DNA of 64,000 nt, taken from the NCBI GenBank assembly GCA_945870185.1, contig CAMBRK010000002.1, forward strand, positions 1 to 64,000, read 5' to 3'. This DNA is from Aureispira sp. CCB-QB1 (GTDB taxonomy: Bacteria > Bacteroidota > Bacteroidia > Chitinophagales > Saprospiraceae). This document shows positions 35,053 to 43,644 of this stretch, in pieces (the stretch's first letter is position 1; each line of letters opens with the position of its first letter). The notes below the pieces were generated by a model, which did not search any database, was not told where the DNA came from, and saw only the letters and a program-made list of their open reading frames with translations. The translations under genes were made by a program, and so were the position numbers.

Positions 35053-36936
35053 ATGAGAAACATTTTATTTACTTTTATTTTAGTTTCATCTTGTTGCTTA
35101 GGACTTAGTGCTCAAGATGATATTTTTAAAGAAACCATTAAAATTCCTGCGGGTTATGTGCCTAAAGAAGTGGTTTTACCTCCATCCCCATTGAAAATGC
35201 AGGTATTGTTTGTAGGTGGACATGACATTGTTCAAACAACAAAAACTTACAATAATCCAGCAGGTAGAGCCATAGCTAAAGAATGGCATGACTTTATCGG
35301 ATTGACTCCTGACAATACCGGTGATAGTCAAGGATGGGTGACCGTAAATCATGAAATGATCTATCATGATGACAAACTTGGAGATGGTGGAGGTATGACC
35401 ATGTTTAAAATAAAAAGAGCTGCTGATGGCAATCTGGAAATTGTAGACCAAAAACTACAAGATGGAAGAGAAGGAAAGTTTTTCAATGTGGATTTTGTAA
35501 ACACTGTAGGAGAGACAGGTATGAATTGTGGTGGAATCATAGCGCCCAATGGACGTATATGGACAGCCGAAGAATGGTTTAGATCAAATACGGCATCTAT
35601 TCATACTGGAAATGTATCCACTGGAGCACTTCCAGTGAGAGTTGGTGGCATTACCACAGGTTATGGGGTAAGAGATACAGCAGAGTGGACAGTTAAATCT
35701 GACCTTGAAGACTGGAACGGGCTTAAATTGAAGAAATTTGAAAATTTCAACTGGATGGTGGAAATAGACCCCAAACAAGCTAAAGCGATCAGAAAACAAT
35801 ATAACTGGGGTAGAGCTGGTTGGGAAGGAGGCGCTATCACCAATGATTTAAAAACTGTATATTTGGGTAATGATGAAGCTCCAAGTGCTTTTTTTAAGTT
35901 TGTGACTGAAAAAGCAGATGACTATAGTAAAGGGAAAATGTATTTTTATAAGCATGATGCGGTAGGCAGCAAATGGCTTGAAATTCCTTCAACTGTGGAG
36001 ACACTAAAAAATAATTTAAATGGATATGCCATTGCAAACGGTGCAACTGTATTTTTGAGGAACGAATGGGTGGCGATAGACCAAAATTCAGGATATGTTT
36101 ATTGGACTGAAACAGGAAGAGATGATGGTGGCAAATCATTGGTTTCTGCTGTTACAAAAGGTGGTGTTATACATCCTTATATGGATAGTTTGGCAGTATT
36201 ACAAGGATTAACGAAAGCAGCTGATGATAAATTTGAAGATCCATATGGTAGAGTTTGGTATTATGACCCTGCAACTTCGCAAATAGGTGTTGCTATAAAT
36301 GGAGGCCCTTGGTTTGCCAAAGCTGAAAGTCCAGAAGAAAGAAGCTATCCTGAGAAACACCTTTCAAATCCTGACGGGCTCAATGTGATGACTATTGATG
36401 GTAAATCTTTTTTGGTAATTCAAGAAGATTTAAATGGTACATCATATGGTAGAGTTCCAGCAGGTGTGACCAATCCTACTTGTGAGATGTGGTTGCTAGA
36501 TGTGAGAAAAGCTAAAAATGCAAAAGTTAGTGATTTGATTAGACTTTCTGCCGTTCCAGCTGGTGCGGAAGTCACTGGTTGTGCGATGACACCAGATGGA
36601 AAATCATTATTAGTAAACAGTCAGCACCCAAGTGTAAACAATGCATTCCCTTTCAATCACTCATTGACTTATGCTATTCATGGATTTGATCTTATAAAAG
36701 TATCTAATTTACAAGAACCGGATAAGGATTCTTTTAAATCAAATAAGGTGTATCCTAATCCAACTACCAGAGAGATATATCTTGAAAAAGAGACTGAATT
36801 TGCTATTTATAATTTGGAGGGTAAAAGATTAAAAACTTTTACTACTACAAATAATGCATATGTTGGTGATTTAACATCAGGGATTTACTTTTTACAAACT
36901 AAAGATGGAGAAATCTATAAGTTTGTAATACAATAA
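35053..36936 (+). CDS. phoX: PhoX-type alkaline phosphatase with T9SS sorting tail
   Basis: A 627-aa protein: signal peptide to about residue 20, a PhoX (DUF839) propeller, and a C-terminal T9SS domain (VYPNPTTREIYLE...GIYFLQTKDGEIYKFVIQ). PhoX-like segments include VLFVGGHDIVQT, WVTVNHEMIY, GETGMNCGGIIAPNGRIWTAEEW, NWGRAGWEGGAI, TETGRDDGGKS and EVTGCAMTPDGKSLLVNSQHP. PhoX enzymes hydrolyse phosphomonoesters with a Ca/Fe centre. Export by T9SS would place it at the surface. It has its own Pho-box-like promoter and terminator. Confidence 0.9.
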   Translation: MRNILFTFILVSSCCLGLSAQDDIFKETIKIPAGYVPKEVVLPPSPLKMQVLFVGGHDIVQTTKTYNNPAGRAIAKEWHDFIGLTPDNTGDSQGWVTVNHEMIYHDDKLGDGGGMTMFKIKRAADGNLEIVDQKLQDGREGKFFNVDFVNTVGETGMNCGGIIAPNGRIWTAEEWFRSNTASIHTGNVSTGALPVRVGGITTGYGVRDTAEWTVKSDLEDWNGLKLKKFENFNWMVEIDPKQAKAIRKQYNWGRAGWEGGAITNDLKTVYLGNDEAPSAFFKFVTEKADDYSKGKMYFYKHDAVGSKWLEIPSTVETLKNNLNGYAIANGATVFLRNEWVAIDQNSGYVYWTETGRDDGGKSLVSAVTKGGVIHPYMDSLAVLQGLTKAADDKFEDPYGRVWYYDPATSQIGVAINGGPWFAKAESPEERSYPEKHLSNPDGLNVMTIDGKSFLVIQEDLNGTSYGRVPAGVTNPTCEMWLLDVRKAKNAKVSDLIRLSAVPAGAEVTGCAMTPDGKSLLVNSQHPSVNNAFPFNHSLTYAIHGFDLIKVSNLQEPDKDSFKSNKVYPNPTTREIYLEKETEFAIYNLEGKRLKTFTTTNNAYVGDLTSGIYFLQTKDGEIYKFVIQ

Positions 36937-36966
36937 ACAAATTAGTCCAAAAACCTAGTATCTTTG

Positions 36967-37005
36967 GCCAACCACCTTCAAAATTTAAGGTGGTTGGCTT
37001 CTTTT
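36967..37005 (+). terminator. Intrinsic terminator of phoX
   Basis: GCCAACCACCTT/AAGGTGGTTGGC perfect 12-bp arms with an 8-nt loop, followed by a T-rich tail. Confidence 0.92.
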
Positions 37006-37039
37006 ATAAAATCATTTTTTGAAATAAAAAAATTTAAGA

Positions 37040-38866
37040 ATGTACAGCACGATAAAAGTGAGCTTACTAATGGGGATTTTGTTTTTCGTCATTACTTCAT
37101 TTAGAATAGGAAAGGAAAATGTGCCATCAAAGGAATGGATTTCTCAAAATTATAGTACATTTTATCATTCTGCAAATAGATTGGTATCTTTTGCAAACGA
37201 AAACAAATCTACATCAGACATCAGGAAGCAATTCAAAACTGTACAAGCCGACTTCAGGAAAATACAATTTTTACTAGAACACATTAGTGAAGAGTCGGTA
37301 AAAAGATATATCAATGGTGCTCCATTGTTATCAGTAGAGCCCAGTATTCCTACGGTCAATGTCTTAGAGCCTAGAGGGCTTCAGGTTTTGGATGAGTTAT
37401 TGTACGAAGATTCGTTGGATATACAGGAAATATACAAAGTGTCACAGGAGTTGGCCACAGCATTAAAAAATCTTGAACCTGTTTTTGTATCAGCCTCACT
37501 TTTTGAAGCAGATATCAAAAGGGCAGTGTATAAAGATATCATCAGAATTTACACTTTGCAAATCACTGGATTTGATACTCCCGGTTCAGTAACCGGATTA
37601 CAAAATGCTACCTATAACCTTCAAGGGATGCGTGAATTTTTAACGTTGTTTTATCAGCAAAATCCAAGTGCTAAATCATTGATTCCATTACTGAATGCAT
37701 CAGTTGACTATCTTACACTACATCAGGATTTTGATACCTTTGATCGGGTGTATTTTTATAAAAATCATATTGCAAAAATACTAAAAGTACTGAGTGGATG
37801 GGACGCCAATGATTTGCCCATTTTATCCAGAAATCCCAGTGAAAAATGGGGTGTCAATTTTAATGCCGAACATATCTTTACTACTTCACTATTTAATCTT
37901 GACTACTTTACGCTCCAGCCTAAGACATTGATGACCAATCCCAAAGTCATTCAACTAGGCAAAAAGCTGTTTTATGACCCTATATTGTCCCACGAAAATA
38001 CGATGTCTTGTGCTACCTGCCACCAACCAGAAAAGGCCTTTACAGATGGACTAGAAACGTCGATTACCAACAAACAAGGCTTGCTTGGGTCGCGAAATAC
38101 ACCGACACTTATTAACTCCATATATACCAAAGGATACTTTTATGATCTGAGGGAAGATGACCCATCCAGACAAATTGTACATGTTGTCAAAGACAAAAAC
38201 GAATTCAATAGCGACTTCATGGACATCATGGATAGATTGGAAATGCAAGAATCTTACAAAACAGCTTTCCATGAGGTATTTCCAGATGCCAAAATAAGTA
38301 AGTATGCCATAACTGCTGCGATCACGGCTTATGTAGCCAGTCTTTCTTCCTATGATACGCCTTTTGATCAGTATATGAGAGGGGAAATCGCATCTATAGA
38401 TCCCGCTGTAGTTAGGGGTTTCAATCTTTTTGCGGGTAAAGCGGCCTGTGCTACGTGTCATTTTATACCTACCTTTAGTGGATTGGTACCTGCTTCGTTT
38501 AAAGAAAGTGAAAGTGAAGTGCTAGGTGTCCCCAAAATTTGGAATCCAAAGGGCACGATGCACTTAGATACTGACCCTGGCCGGATTAGAAGTGGTAAAC
38601 CAAGGGACGAAGCTCCCCATCTTGCCTTCTCATTCAAAACGACAACTATCAGGAATATATCCAAGACAGCCCCATACATGCACAATGGCGCCTTTAATTC
38701 TTTGAACGATGTCATGCAGTTTTACAATAAAGGTGGAGGGGCAGGACTTGGATTCCCATTAGAGTACCAGACACTATCGTCTGACCCATTACAACTGACA
38801 GATGCAGAAATGGCTGATATCATTAGTTTTATGGAGTCAATGACCAGCCCGATAACTACATATTAA
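37040..38866 (+). CDS. Di-haem cytochrome c peroxidase / MauG-like with helical N-terminal domain
   Basis: A 608-aa exported protein. Residues about 30-270 form a helical, imelysin-like region. The rest is a bacterial di-haem cytochrome c peroxidase module with two CxxCH sites (MSCATCHQPEKAFTDG near 327 and AACATCHFIPTFSG near 475) and TAPYMHNGAFNSLNDVMQFYNKGGG, the usual C-terminal motif. It is likely periplasmic, reducing peroxide or performing a MauG-type oxidation. The stop overlaps the next start by one base, so the two are translationally coupled. Confidence 0.87.
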   Translation: MYSTIKVSLLMGILFFVITSFRIGKENVPSKEWISQNYSTFYHSANRLVSFANENKSTSDIRKQFKTVQADFRKIQFLLEHISEESVKRYINGAPLLSVEPSIPTVNVLEPRGLQVLDELLYEDSLDIQEIYKVSQELATALKNLEPVFVSASLFEADIKRAVYKDIIRIYTLQITGFDTPGSVTGLQNATYNLQGMREFLTLFYQQNPSAKSLIPLLNASVDYLTLHQDFDTFDRVYFYKNHIAKILKVLSGWDANDLPILSRNPSEKWGVNFNAEHIFTTSLFNLDYFTLQPKTLMTNPKVIQLGKKLFYDPILSHENTMSCATCHQPEKAFTDGLETSITNKQGLLGSRNTPTLINSIYTKGYFYDLREDDPSRQIVHVVKDKNEFNSDFMDIMDRLEMQESYKTAFHEVFPDAKISKYAITAAITAYVASLSSYDTPFDQYMRGEIASIDPAVVRGFNLFAGKAACATCHFIPTFSGLVPASFKESESEVLGVPKIWNPKGTMHLDTDPGRIRSGKPRDEAPHLAFSFKTTTIRNISKTAPYMHNGAFNSLNDVMQFYNKGGGAGLGFPLEYQTLSSDPLQLTDAEMADIISFMESMTSPITTY

Positions 38867-40404
38867 TGAATTTTAGAAAAATTTTACGCAAAAGTCCGCT
38901 TTTATCATTTTTAAGTCTTTACGCTTTTCTTCAGATTTTTGTCATGAGCAAAGACTTTGAAACGGATAAAGGTAAAGGTAAAAAACTTGCTCAAGTATAT
39001 TGTTCTACTTGTCATAAAGTACCTTTGCCTGAAGAGTTGGATAAAATCAGTTGGGAGCAATATGTTTTACCTAGAATGAAAAAAATGATGGGTATTGATT
39101 CCATCACTCAGCATGATGATTTTTTTGAGAAAAGATATATTTCTGAAATAAAAGAAAGAGGCATCTTTTTAGATTTCTCCAGTTTGCCCATTTCTTCATG
39201 GGATGCTATACATGATTACTACATTTCTGAAGCCCCTGTGACATTGAACCCTAAAGATGATGAAGAAAGTATGGAATTATCATCGTTGTTTAAACCCATA
39301 TTTCCAAGCATTTATAGTAGTCCGCCATCGACTTCTTTGATCAGATTAGATGGCAGTCATATTTTGTGGAGCGACATACACACGCAATCTACCTATATTT
39401 TGGACCACAACTTTGATGCTATAAAATCTATTAAAAATCCAGCAGAAGGACTTGTAGATGTGGATCACTTTGGGAAAGGTAAAATATTCACTTTTATGGG
39501 TAGTTTTAGCCCTACAGATGACACTACCGGAATGATTTATTTTCTAGATACTACGAGTGATTTTAAACTTTATCCACTTATTTATGGCCTTAGGAGACCT
39601 GTAAAGACGCAAGTCAATGATATGAATCAAGATGGAAAAGATGATATAATAGTCGCCGAATTTGGTAAATGGCTGGGGCAACTCACTGTTTTTATCAACC
39701 AAGGAAGTGGTAGTTTTAAGAAAATGATTTTATCAAAAAAACCAGGAAGCGTAAGCGCTGAAGTAGTTGACTTAAATAATGATGGATTATTGGATATAAT
39801 CGGTCTTTTTGCACAAGGCGATGAACATATTTCTGTTTTTACCCAAAATAGAGATGGGAGTTTTGTAGAAAATCGCGTACTGGAATTTTCACCTGCGTTT
39901 GGCTCTACAGGTTTTGTGGTTCAAGATTTTAATCATGATAAATATCTCGATATTTTGTACTATAATGGTGACTTGGCCGACTTTCCCATAAGTGCAAAAC
40001 CTTACCAAGGTATATGGATATATTTAAATAATGGAAAAGGTAAGTTCGTCAAAAATGATTTTTTACAAGCAAGTGGTGTTTATCAAGCTCATGTTGCTGA
40101 TTTTGATATGGATGGTGATATCGATATATTTTGTAATTCTTTTTTCCCAAATAAAGGAAAACCAAAGGTGACAGGACTGAGCTTATTTGAAAATATTAAT
40201 GGAAAATATCAAAAAAAATCATTGGCTTCAGAAGATATGGGAAGGTGGTTGGTCTCCGATATGGCCGATTTGGAAGGTGACGGCGATATGGATATCATAG
40301 TGGGAAATTTAATCATGGAACTTCTCGGTCATCAAGACCTAATACAAGCATGGGTTATGGATGGGTTGCCATTTATGATCTTAAAAAACAAAACTATTGA
40401 TTAA
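38866..40404 (+). CDS. FG-GAP/VCBS-repeat protein with one c-type haem site
   Basis: A 512-aa protein with an N-terminal hydrophobic segment, then a single haem c motif YCSTCHKVPLPEEL near residue 45. Five calcium-binding FG-GAP-like repeats follow (DMNQDGKDDI, DLNNDGLLDI, DFNHDKYLDI, DFDMDGDIDI, DLEGDGDMDI), indicating a propeller. It is coupled to the peroxidase gene and probably acts as its electron-transfer or scaffold partner outside the cytoplasm. It converges with the Rieske gene, overlapping 4 bp. Confidence 0.82.
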   Translation: MNFRKILRKSPLLSFLSLYAFLQIFVMSKDFETDKGKGKKLAQVYCSTCHKVPLPEELDKISWEQYVLPRMKKMMGIDSITQHDDFFEKRYISEIKERGIFLDFSSLPISSWDAIHDYYISEAPVTLNPKDDEESMELSSLFKPIFPSIYSSPPSTSLIRLDGSHILWSDIHTQSTYILDHNFDAIKSIKNPAEGLVDVDHFGKGKIFTFMGSFSPTDDTTGMIYFLDTTSDFKLYPLIYGLRRPVKTQVNDMNQDGKDDIIVAEFGKWLGQLTVFINQGSGSFKKMILSKKPGSVSAEVVDLNNDGLLDIIGLFAQGDEHISVFTQNRDGSFVENRVLEFSPAFGSTGFVVQDFNHDKYLDILYYNGDLADFPISAKPYQGIWIYLNNGKGKFVKNDFLQASGVYQAHVADFDMDGDIDIFCNSFFPNKGKPKVTGLSLFENINGKYQKKSLASEDMGRWLVSDMADLEGDGDMDIIVGNLIMELLGHQDLIQAWVMDGLPFMILKNKTID

Positions 40405-41087
40405 CAATCATCTTTTATCTGCTTTCTAAATACAATGAGTTTATTGGCTTTTAAATCAAACTCATTATAGAAAACTGCCAGGTTTTCTTTGGCTGGTCCT
40501 TGTTTGACACAACCTTTTTTGTTAAACATCGAACCATGGCAAGGGCATTCGAATGCATCATTGAAAAGCATAATCGTACATCCGGAATGTGTACAGGATA
40601 AAGAAAATGTTTTAAATCTATTATTCCCCAAGTTAAGGATCGCAAAGTCATCAAATTTTTTATTTTTTATAGTGACAATTGATTCATCCACCATTGCTTC
40701 TGGCACTTGGTCGAGATATATGGTGGCAGTTTCATAAAGTTCAAAAGGGGTACTAATTGTAAAATAGTTTGTATCATCGTGGTCCTGCAACTTTAGTTTA
40801 ATCTTTTCTGCATTGATTTTTTTAGGCAACCATAAATACTTATCATCGCTAGCATCTATTTTTTCCGCTATTTTGAGCCATGTAATGCCATTATCTAAAG
40901 AGTAAAATAAGTCTAATTTTTCTATGAATTTGGATTCCCATAAAATTTCAACAGGAGTTTCATAACTAAGAATAATATAGTATGTGGGAAAAACGAATAC
41001 GATATTTTTATTTTCTTCAGATTTATGGCATGCTGATACAAATAGACTCAAAGTAAAATATTGGATAAAATTTCTTCTGGACGTCAT
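40401..41087 (-). CDS. Rieske [2Fe-2S] lipoprotein with Tat-like signal
   Basis: A 228-aa protein. The N-terminus MTSRRNFIQYFTLSLFVSAC combines a twin-arginine motif (SRRNFI) with a lipobox, fitting export of a folded Fe-S protein. The cluster ligands are CTHSGC and CPCHGSMFNKKG in the last 65 residues; the first 140 residues are a beta-rich domain without cofactor motifs. A TAATTTTG -7 element lies upstream. Its convergent position next to the two haem proteins suggests a shared periplasmic electron-transfer role. Confidence 0.85.
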   Translation of the reverse strand: MTSRRNFIQYFTLSLFVSACHKSEENKNIVFVFPTYYIILSYETPVEILWESKFIEKLDLFYSLDNGITWLKIAEKIDASDDKYLWLPKKINAEKIKLKLQDHDDTNYFTISTPFELYETATIYLDQVPEAMVDESIVTIKNKKFDDFAILNLGNNRFKTFSLSCTHSGCTIMLFNDAFECPCHGSMFNKKGCVKQGPAKENLAVFYNEFDLKANKLIVFRKQIKDDC

Positions 41088-41186
41088 TTATAAAAATGCA
41101 TTTTTAGATTTTGAGTATTTATTTACAAAATTAACATGTAATATTGAAAATAACTGAGAATAGATCACATTTCACAATTCCTTAAT

Positions 41187-41777
41187 ATGGATATTACGAT
41201 GGAGTTATCCTGCATCACCTACATTTGTGACAGAAATAATCATATGGATATAAATTGGGGAATCCCGGATTCGGTACAACTTTCATATGAGTTGGTTACT
41301 TCTGATAACTATCTCAAAATACTAGATATTTTTACTGAAGACGAACATCCTTTTGTGAGTGAATCATATAAAGTGCGCAAAAAGCTAAAGGTGTACTTCG
41401 ACAACATGGAAAAACTCCGTCAATCCAAATCTAAATATGCTGGTCAGGAATGGATGGTATATCATCGTGAAGATCAAAAGTATATTGGTATTGTAAGTTT
41501 ATATGATCTATCTACCGAGGAATATCACGACAATGTTCAAAGGTGTACGCTAGGATTTGCTATCCATACTTCATATCGAAGAAAAGGATATGGAAGTGAA
41601 GCAGTGAAGTCATTGATACATTATGCAAAACACAGTTTGGGTAGACCTTTAGCATTGGCTTACACTCATGATAGTAATCCCGCCTCCAAAAAAATATTAA
41701 CTAAATTAGGATTTCAGGATGTAACTGGCCAATATATTTGCGGGCCTGATATCAGATATTTTGGGTTAGGTGAATGA
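41187..41777 (+). CDS. GNAT acetyltransferase, RimJ/RimL-like
   Basis: A 196-aa protein with the GNAT fold. Acetyl-CoA loop motif A is TLGFAIHTSYRRKGYGSEAVKSLIHYA (RRKGYG near 130), and motif B is AYTHDSNPASKKILTKLGF. It is close to enzymes acetylating protein N-termini or small molecules; the substrate is unknown. It is a single gene. Confidence 0.85.
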   Translation: MDITMELSCITYICDRNNHMDINWGIPDSVQLSYELVTSDNYLKILDIFTEDEHPFVSESYKVRKKLKVYFDNMEKLRQSKSKYAGQEWMVYHREDQKYIGIVSLYDLSTEEYHDNVQRCTLGFAIHTSYRRKGYGSEAVKSLIHYAKHSLGRPLALAYTHDSNPASKKILTKLGFQDVTGQYICGPDIRYFGLGE

Positions 41778-41886
41778 TTTTAAATACATAATTTACTTCT
41801 TTGCTTACTAAAAATTGGGTAAGGCGCTCGATACAATACAAATTTATTTAATTTACATTTTAATGATAGCCATTTAATTAAATAAT

Positions 41887-41933
41887 TTTAACATAATTTT
41901 AAGGGTTTTATAATATTGCAATGTATATCTTTG
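41887..41933 (+). promoter_or_regulatory. Possible variant Pho-box-like promoter
   Basis: TTTAAC (41887), TTTAAG (41898) and TATAAT (41909) are at an 11-bp pitch, but the TATCTTTG element (41926-41933) follows after 11 bp instead of 10. The surrounding DNA is extremely AT-rich, so chance is a real alternative. Confidence 0.35.
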
Positions 41934-41941
41934 CGTCCAAG

Positions 41942-42316
41942 ATGAAAGAATTATTTATATATATATTATTAGTAACTTACCTAAATATGGCTTTAGTTCC
42001 GCATGTAGGTGAAACTGATGTATTCATAATGGGTTCTCATCAACAAGTAGATGAAATTAACTCGTTTTATGAGCAAATAATGGTCGTACTCGGATATGAC
42101 ACTACTGCCGAAGATGAAGATGGTGACTCTGGAACAGAAGATGATAGTACTTCAAACAGTTCAAAAATATTACAATATTGTACCTTAACACCATATCAAC
42201 CAACCCTAAAATCTTTTTTTGTAATTTATGAGAAAAAGTGCAATCACTTTGTATTCGAAAAATTCAATCTTTCGTCCATAGATTTCGGAATAGAATCCCC
42301 TCCACCCGAAGTATAA
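41942..42316 (+). CDS. Small protein preceding the RND efflux operon
   Basis: I choose the ATG at 41942 (124 aa). The one at 41921 overlaps the -7 element TATCTTTG at 41926-41933 and could not be transcribed from it. It has an N-terminal hydrophobic helix (ELFIYILLVTYLNMALVP), an acidic linker (AEDEDGDSGTEDDS) and a C-terminal end with two Cys. It may be a small exported or membrane-anchored protein. Unrecognised; it lies 110 bp upstream of the efflux adaptor. Confidence 0.5.
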   Translation: MKELFIYILLVTYLNMALVPHVGETDVFIMGSHQQVDEINSFYEQIMVVLGYDTTAEDEDGDSGTEDDSTSNSSKILQYCTLTPYQPTLKSFFVIYEKKCNHFVFEKFNLSSIDFGIESPPPEV

Positions 42317-42426
42317 TTATTTTTTAATGTTTTGTGCAAAAATACTCGTCTGATGACTGGTATTTGCTTTGCTCTACAATTTATTTTTTCAAATAGAAAC
42401 ATTTCAAAATAATTAATTAAATCAAT

Positions 42427-43644
42427 ATGAAATTTATAAATTTCTCTGCAAATACCTTGCAGATGCTAATGGTTTGTACCATGAGTAGCATTCTATTTTC
42501 GTGCAATGAACAAAAAAATAATGAAGTTCTAGAAAAATATACTGTCATAAATCCTATCTATGCAGACTCTAGCTATACCCAAGAGTATGTGGCAGACATT
42601 CAATCTATACAAAATGTTGAATTGAGAGCAAGATCCAAGGGATTTGTAGAACGTATTCACGTGGACGAAGGTAAATTCGTAACCCAAGGGCAGCTGTTAT
42701 TTACATTAAATTCGAGTGAGTATCGCCAAGAATTAGCCAAAGCAAAAGCACAGTTGGCTTCTGCCGAAGCAGAGTTACAACAATCTCTTGCCAATGAAAA
42801 AATTGCGGATACAGAAATTCAACAATCGTCAATAGAAGTAGAGAATACTTCATTACTGGCTGAAAAGAAAATAATTTCTAGTACTGAAGCAAAATTAGCA
42901 AAAGCAAAATTGGCAGCAGCTAATGCTAAAAAAGAAGAATCCAAGGCCATTATTAATGCCGTAAAAGCTAAGATTCAGGAAGCTAATGCGACTATTTCTT
43001 TAGCTAATATCAACTTGGGCTTTACCGAAATCAGAGCACCGTTTAGCGGAATAATCAATAGAATACCCAATAAAATAGGATCTTTGGTAGAAGAAGGTAC
43101 TTTGCTTACCACTATTTCCAACAACAATGAAATGTTTGCTTATTTCAACGTTTCGGAGACGGATTACCTGAATCACATTACTCAAAACCATAGCAATAAA
43201 AAAGTAAATCTCAAATTGGCCAATGATGCTACTTTCCCACAAGCAGGAGTCATTGAAACCATTGACGGTGAAATAGACCAGAGCACGGGAAATTTATCTT
43301 TTAGAGCTAAATTCCCAAATCCTGGAAATCTTCTAAAACACGGCGCAAGCGGAAAAGTGTTGGTAAAAACAGAGCTGAAAAACGCTATGCTCATTCCGCA
43401 GAAGTCCACCTTTGAAATTCAAGGGAACATTTATGTGTTTGTGGTAACTGCTGATAGTACGGTGCAGCAACGTCAGATTACGCCCACAGCAAGACTATCC
43501 CAATCGTATGTAATACAACCGACACTTGCAACAAATGATAAAATCATTTATGAGGGCATACAAAGGGTAAAAGATGGCGATAAAGTACATACCGAAACAG
43601 TATCATTTTCTGATATTAATAACTCAAAAACCCAAAGAAAATGA
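42427..43644 (+). CDS. RND efflux periplasmic adaptor (membrane fusion protein)
   Basis: A 405-aa lipoprotein (SILFSC near residue 26). Lipoyl half-motifs VELRARSKGFVERIHVDEGKFVTQGQLLF and INLGFTEIRAPFSGIINRIPNKIGSLVEEGTLLTTI flank an Ala/Lys/Glu-rich helical hairpin. It links the inner-membrane pump to the outer-membrane channel. Its stop overlaps the pump's start (ATGA), showing coupling. Confidence 0.92.
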   Translation: MKFINFSANTLQMLMVCTMSSILFSCNEQKNNEVLEKYTVINPIYADSSYTQEYVADIQSIQNVELRARSKGFVERIHVDEGKFVTQGQLLFTLNSSEYRQELAKAKAQLASAEAELQQSLANEKIADTEIQQSSIEVENTSLLAEKKIISSTEAKLAKAKLAAANAKKEESKAIINAVKAKIQEANATISLANINLGFTEIRAPFSGIINRIPNKIGSLVEEGTLLTTISNNNEMFAYFNVSETDYLNHITQNHSNKKVNLKLANDATFPQAGVIETIDGEIDQSTGNLSFRAKFPNPGNLLKHGASGKVLVKTELKNAMLIPQKSTFEIQGNIYVFVVTADSTVQQRQITPTARLSQSYVIQPTLATNDKIIYEGIQRVKDGDKVHTETVSFSDINNSKTQRK

